DNA from: Leptolyngbya sp. FACHB-261
GTDB lineage: Bacteria > Cyanobacteriota > Cyanobacteriia > FACHB-261
Reading direction: 5' to 3'
DNA: 64,000 nt
Assembly (NCBI RefSeq): GCF_014696065.1
Contig: NZ_JACJPL010000010.1
Location: 39,469-103,468 of the forward strand
Of the stretch, positions 60,412-64,000 are shown piece by piece. Positions within the stretch are counted from its first letter, which is position 1. Every line of letters begins with the position of its first letter. The notes beneath the pieces are model-generated. The model worked only from the letters and a program-made list of their open reading frames with translations. It had not been told where the DNA came from and made no database searches. The translations under genes were made by a program, and so were the position numbers.

Positions 60412-61590
60412 ATGCCTAGGCCCATCCGTTTTTTTGCAACCAATCGCGAGCGTGAAAATCTAGGTCGTAACCTTGATCGGGATCAACGCATTCAACTGCA
60501 GAAGGGTGGCCACCACTGGGTTGATATGAAGAAATATATGGCTCACTACCTAGCCACTACTGATCCATCAGCTATGCCAGCCGAAGTGGTCATTGCAGAC
60601 TCTCAGAAAACTGTATTTACCCCTTTTCTCTGCAAAGGCTCTGTAAAACGAATCATTATTGGTATCCACGGTTTTAATGTCCCTTTCCACGGGGCACTGA
60701 CCTCTTTCTCACTTCTGGCAGACACTTTAAGTACAGCTTTAGAAAAATATGGTTCTACCCTGATCACTGAACCCATAGTTTATGAGGAGTATGAACATGA
60801 TTCAGCTGGAGAAAGCCTTAAAAGCATTGTCTCTAAATATGACCCACTTCTCGACGATTTAAACCAAAACTTGACTGCTTTTGTAGGGTTTTCTTGGCCT
60901 TCTAATGGCAAAGTGCTAGACTACCTAGCCGACCGATCCGAGGCTGTACAATCTGGCCCTGCTTTAGCGACCCTGATCAGCTATATTCGCACCCAGAACC
61001 CCCAGGCTAAAATTCACATCATTGCTCATAGTATGGGTAATTACTTAACTTGCAATATGCTGAGCGGATTGGTTAGTGAAATCTTTAAACCTATTTATGC
61101 AATTAATAACGAAGAGATTGAGAAACGATTAAAGCGAATAGATAAGGGCGGTAAAGACGCCTTTTTTGTCGATCGTTATTTGATGCTAGCTCCTGATGTG
61201 GAACGTCGGGAGGTAACTCAGTGTGATGTAGACGGTATACCAGGAAGCAAATCTGAGTATCTTGGATTGTTCTATGCTGGGCTTCAACACCTGGTTCAGG
61301 AGACCCATGTGTTTTATTCTCGCTATGATAATGCTCTAAAAGCCTCTGTAGTTGAGAAAAACGTTGTCCACGAATCACTTCAGAAGGGGGTCGAATTATT
61401 CACGGGTCCTGATCTACAAAAGCGTTGGGAGAATAGCCTAGGGCTCAATCCCTTACCTGCCTTAGTTCCCAACAATATGTATAGTCATAATGCAACAGTG
61501 TTGACCAACCGGACGATTGACCACGGCGACTATTTTGATGCGCTCTCAATCATCGAGAAGATTGCTGAGATTATTATGAAGGCGGACTAA
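60412..61590 (+). CDS. alpha/beta hydrolase (DUF900-like)
   Basis: 392 residues from ATG 60412 (MPRPIRFFATNRERENLGRN). IIIGIHGFNVPFHGALTSFS is the oxyanion strand, FVGFSWPSNGKVLDYLADR is the conserved block of DUF900-type hydrolases, and the nucleophile lies in IHIIAHSMGNYL (GxSxG variant AHSMG). A His late in the chain (RTIDHGDYFDAL) completes a triad. Probably an esterase or lipase; no signal peptide. Confidence 0.85.
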   Translation: MPRPIRFFATNRERENLGRNLDRDQRIQLQKGGHHWVDMKKYMAHYLATTDPSAMPAEVVIADSQKTVFTPFLCKGSVKRIIIGIHGFNVPFHGALTSFSLLADTLSTALEKYGSTLITEPIVYEEYEHDSAGESLKSIVSKYDPLLDDLNQNLTAFVGFSWPSNGKVLDYLADRSEAVQSGPALATLISYIRTQNPQAKIHIIAHSMGNYLTCNMLSGLVSEIFKPIYAINNEEIEKRLKRIDKGGKDAFFVDRYLMLAPDVERREVTQCDVDGIPGSKSEYLGLFYAGLQHLVQETHVFYSRYDNALKASVVEKNVVHESLQKGVELFTGPDLQKRWENSLGLNPLPALVPNNMYSHNATVLTNRTIDHGDYFDALSIIEKIAEIIMKAD

Positions 61591-61667
61591 GCTCTGTAGC
61601 GGTAAGCCTTATTTCCTACTCAGCAATCACAGTTAGAGGACTTAAAAGGGTTAGGCCAAAGGGCTAG

Positions 61668-61905
61668 TTAACGCTTGCTCGGCTGGCTTGGACGGCACGC
61701 TAAATATTGCATGGTAATGATTGCAACGCTAATGAGAAGACACGAGAAGATAGTTGTCAGAGTGCCTGGAGCATAGAGAGCCGGAGAGGTCGCGTTAGTT
61801 GTCAGCCCAAAGATTTCAAGCGGCAGTGTATTGTTCTCACCAGGAACTAGGGAAGTCCGAGTAAATTCGTCTTAGAAAAGCGTGAAGCCCAATAAGCCAG
61901 CTCCA
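61668..61905 (-). pseudogene. ABC transporter permease remnant
   Basis: The minus strand translates as the C-terminal end of a PotC-type permease: LLGFTLF, an in-frame TAA where a Ser/Phe is expected, DEFTRTSLVPGENNTLPLEI, FGLTTNATSPALYAPGTLTT and a last membrane helix, then a stop at 61668. The upstream part of the gene is missing. The rest of 61591-62100 shows nothing else. Confidence 0.6.
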
Positions 61906-62100
61906 ATCTTAAGGGAGAGCGAATGAAGCATTTGTCAGGGCATCGTGTTTCACTTGCTGGTCTTTAAACTTGGTAAGCGAGCCCTACGCAGCCTATGTTC
62001 GTCGTGCTGTCGGTTCTCCGCTTGAAGTTGCGTCAGAGAGAATGTGCTGAGCGGAGCCTGCAGCAAGCCGGTCACACCACCAACGTTAATTTCGCTCCCC

Positions 62101-62748
62101 TTAAAACACTTCCCAGCGAGTACCCACAATAGTTTTTCCATCACAGATCCTTCTGTACAGCGTCGCTCGACTGATTCCAACCTGCCGAGCAGCTGCCTCA
62201 ATCGAAACAAACTCCTCCCCCGTATCCACTCGTCTGACCTTGGTCCCTCCTCTTGCTTTGGCCGCACACTTCTTGCAGCGCGTAGAGAGCCCTCGGGTCA
62301 AATTGGCACGCCTGACCGGCTTCTCCTCACCACAGCCGCCACAGCGACAGAGCCATTCGTACTCGCCGCCATAGGGTGTGCACCCGTGGAACTTGAGCAC
62401 GGTCCAGAGGCCGAAGGTTTTACCAGCCAGGTCCTCTGAGTGCCGCAGTGGCTTGATGTTGCCAATCTCGATTGCCTTTTTCAGGACACCCCAAGAGATG
62501 TTCAGCTTGTCCCGGACCTTGGGTTGAGATAAGCCAGACTCCATTAACCGTCTAATCTCTGGGATTAGCCTCTTGGCCTCAGCTTCTACCTGGCTTTCAG
62601 CAGGCTTAATCTTGATGCCATACCGTTGCTTAAGCTGATTGATCCGTTGGCGCGAGATGCCGAGCTGCAGAGCGATCTGAGCCTCAGACAGGCCATAGGC
62701 AGCAAGCTCGTTTACTTGGGATGCTCGCTCAGTCAATTGGTTAGCCAT
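62101..62748 (-). CDS. modular DNA-binding protein with homing-endonuclease-type modules
   Basis: 215 residues. Two helix-turn-helix units (LSEAQIALQLGISRQRINQL at about 20-40; LSQPKVRDKLNISWGVLKKA at about 73-92), then a Cys4 zinc ribbon in a G-xxfG-wTVL context (KTFGLWTVLKFHG, EYEWLCRCGGCGEE, STRCKKCAAKA) and a C-terminal NUMOD-like helix-turn-helix (FVSIEAAARQVGISRATLYR) ending in GTRWEVF. These modules accompany HNH/GIY-YIG homing nucleases and phage proteins, but no nuclease motif is present. Confidence 0.7.
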   Translation of the reverse strand: MANQLTERASQVNELAAYGLSEAQIALQLGISRQRINQLKQRYGIKIKPAESQVEAEAKRLIPEIRRLMESGLSQPKVRDKLNISWGVLKKAIEIGNIKPLRHSEDLAGKTFGLWTVLKFHGCTPYGGEYEWLCRCGGCGEEKPVRRANLTRGLSTRCKKCAAKARGGTKVRRVDTGEEFVSIEAAARQVGISRATLYRRICDGKTIVGTRWEVF

Positions 62749-62973
62749 AGCAAATCACTTTATCGGCGCTGGGTCAGGGAGCACAACCGATCCCGTTTCT
62801 ACACTGATCCTAATAGTCTCCTAACCCCCTTCCACAACTCCTCTAGCTGGGATCTCTCTGCCCCTTGCCAGTCCTCTAAAAAATTCTTTCACTCAGACTG
62901 TTAACATTCAAACTATCCAGTTCTACATTAAAGACATCGAGAGTTTGAACCCAAACAGTCTGAGGTAAAGAAA

Positions 62974-63396
62974 ATGAAAGCCACCCTTCGCAATGCCGCT
63001 CTGATCTCCCTCCTAAGCCTTGGTTTAGCCTCTGCTGCTCAAGCCAGCATCCCTCAGAAGGTCCGCGAACACTTCGAGACCGCTTCAGTCCCTACTCAAG
63101 TTCGTGAGCACATGCTGACGGCTGATGGTTCTGTTGGTACTGAAGACCAACGCATTCAGTTCACGATTGGGGCTGTGTCTGAGCAAGGCCGTAATCACAT
63201 GCTGACGGCCGCAATTCCCCAACAGCTGCGCGACCACCTTTTGACTGCATCGGCTAACGTCATCGGTCCTTCTGATGGTCAATACGGCATCCGCAACCTG
63301 CAAGTCTCTCTACCTGGCCAAGTTGTAGACCATCTGCTAACCGCTTCTGCTAGCCCTGAGGCCAATGGCTATACGGGCCTGATTCAGCAAGCTTAA
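62974..63396 (+). CDS. exported small protein with five (R/V)(E/D/N)H-(L/M)LTA repeats
   Basis: 140 residues. Signal peptide (about 1-24, ending AAQAS). The mature part repeats the motif VREHFETAS, VREHMLTAD, GRNHMLTAA, LRDHLLTAS, VVDHLLTAS, usually preceded by P-Q-x. The spacing between motifs varies (12-40 residues). RBS GAGGTAAAG before ATG 62974; terminator at 63481. No family known to me; the regular His suggests metal or ligand binding. Confidence 0.7.
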   Translation: MKATLRNAALISLLSLGLASAAQASIPQKVREHFETASVPTQVREHMLTADGSVGTEDQRIQFTIGAVSEQGRNHMLTAAIPQQLRDHLLTASANVIGPSDGQYGIRNLQVSLPGQVVDHLLTASASPEANGYTGLIQQA

Positions 63397-63480
63397 GCTG
63401 CCTCTGGTTGCAGCTTGCTGATTGTAACCGGGGTAGTCGCCAATGCCCAAAACGACCTCGACGATATCCTCAGACCTGAA

Positions 63481-63514
63481 AAAGCCCTAGCAATGCAGCT
63501 AGGGCTTTCCTTCG
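63481..63514 (+). terminator. rho-independent terminator
   Basis: AAAGCCCTAGC pairs with GCTAGGGCTTT (11 bp, 6-base loop), then TTTCCTTCG. Ends the transcript of the repeat protein at 62974-63396. Confidence 0.75.
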
Positions 63515-63582
63515 TAGGTAAGTGGCTATTTGTTGTGAGGACAGCTCGATCAATCTCGATCAATGTAGAGGCATAGCTTTAG

Positions 63583-63694
63583 TCACTGCCCCAAACTAGC
63601 CACCCCAAACAACATTTGCGACTGATGATCAATGCTGATGATCAACAAAGACGACGGTAGAATTTTCTGCGGTTAATAAACTATGAACGGCCAT
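63583..63694 (-). pseudogene. isochorismatase-family hydrolase remnant
   Basis: AGGAG seven bases before ATG 63694, then MAVHSLLTAENSTVVFVDHQ as at the start of YcaC-type hydrolases. A 13-base duplication (GATCATCAGCATT then GATCATCA) shifts the frame and produces a stop at 63629; the correct continuation SQMLFGVAS follows in the next frame and stops at 63583. The rest of the gene is gone. Confidence 0.6.
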
Positions 63695-63866
63695 GAGAAT
63701 TCTCCTAGTCTTCGGCGAGTAGAGAGCAAGCAGAATTGTGACAGCAGGAAGGAATAAGCTGCGGAATAGCCTTTCCTGCCATACTCTTTATCGTGTTAGC
63801 GGAGATAAAGCCTGTGTGTTTGTGAACGAAGATCACAGTTGGCAGCCTGAATGCTTTATCGGTCCG

Positions 63867-64000
63867 TTATGCGACCATGTCAAATAGCAACACCTCGGCA
63901 GCTTCGGAAGCACCTTGAAGTGTGATTCGGGACTCCTCGGAAATCGCAGCTCCATCCCCTGCCGCGAGAATCTGGCCATTGAGTTGGATGGAACCTCTGG
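63867..64000 (-). CDS. pirin family protein, C-terminal part
   Basis: The minus strand from the right edge is open for 44 codons to TAA at 63867. The sequence RGSIQLNGQILAAGDGAAIS, then EVLLFDMVA is the C-terminal cupin strand end of pirins (quercetin dioxygenase-like). The N-terminus lies outside the window. Confidence 0.8.
   Translation of the reverse strand, partial: RGSIQLNGQILAAGDGAAISEESRITLQGASEAAEVLLFDMVA

Overview
The window reads as chromosome of a cyanobacterium. The evidence is an S-layer-homology porin of the cyanobacterial OprB type, a lumenal-type cyclophilin with a helical N-terminal domain, a short VKOR-like protein with a CEYC motif, a perfect cyanobacterial-type LexA box, large TIR/NB-ARC and TIR/NACHT proteins, and several families of short interspersed palindromes. 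HIP1 octamers are scarce (one noted, at 58664). I cannot name the genus. No rRNA, tRNA or CRISPR array was recognised.

Layout. 1-19 kb is mostly housekeeping: partial conserved gene and lnt, hom, SLH porin, a fibro-slime/Calx-beta protein, hisH, folC, an HD hydrolase, scpB. Within it lie a three-gene minus-strand cassette of unknown function whose promoter overlaps a LexA box (9.07-10.31 kb) and a membrane TIR-sensor fusion (12.7-14.2 kb). 19.5-20.8 kb holds a two-gene cassette (here called A1-B1) that recurs as A2-B2 at 41.4-42.7 kb; beside each copy is a two-hairpin element that is conserved in structure and whose wobble pairs all favour the plus strand. 20.9-29.6 kb is a defence-like island: hicBA behind a TIR-NB-ARC-repeat gene, then a TIR-NACHT gene, the two sharing an almost identical 42-base leader. 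29.9-41 kb returns to metabolism: a HyuB-like subunit, GT39 glycosyltransferase, cyclophilin, thiL, a formamidase-like protein with ZnuA and ZnuB, an SRAP protein and the VKOR-like protein.

42.9-44.8 kb carries a compact, AT-richer operon: a tandem Phd-like antitoxin, a RelE-like toxin fused to a winged-helix domain, and a PD-(D/E)XK nuclease. This looks like a previously unnamed toxin/restriction-type module. 45.3-55.2 kb has single plus-strand genes (DUF4331, methyltransferases, acetyltransferases, serine hydrolase, LysE exporter, SnoaL-like) separated by 68-89 base elements starting RYYYAAC and ending GTTRRRY, with stop codons embedded in the first core site. That is the organisation of integron gene cassettes. 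No integrase is visible, so it is best described as a cluster of attC sites lacking an integrase (CALIN). Degenerate attC traces continue to about 59.3 kb.

55-64 kb is a mixed, partly decayed region: a TIGR04222-like membrane protein, a LuxR regulator divergent from a DJ-1/PfpI protein, a phosphotransferase, an alpha/beta hydrolase, remnants of an ABC permease and an isochorismatase-type hydrolase, a modular homing-endonuclease-like DNA-binding protein, a secreted repeat protein, and the end of a pirin gene. All functional statements rest on motif reading by eye; no database search was run.
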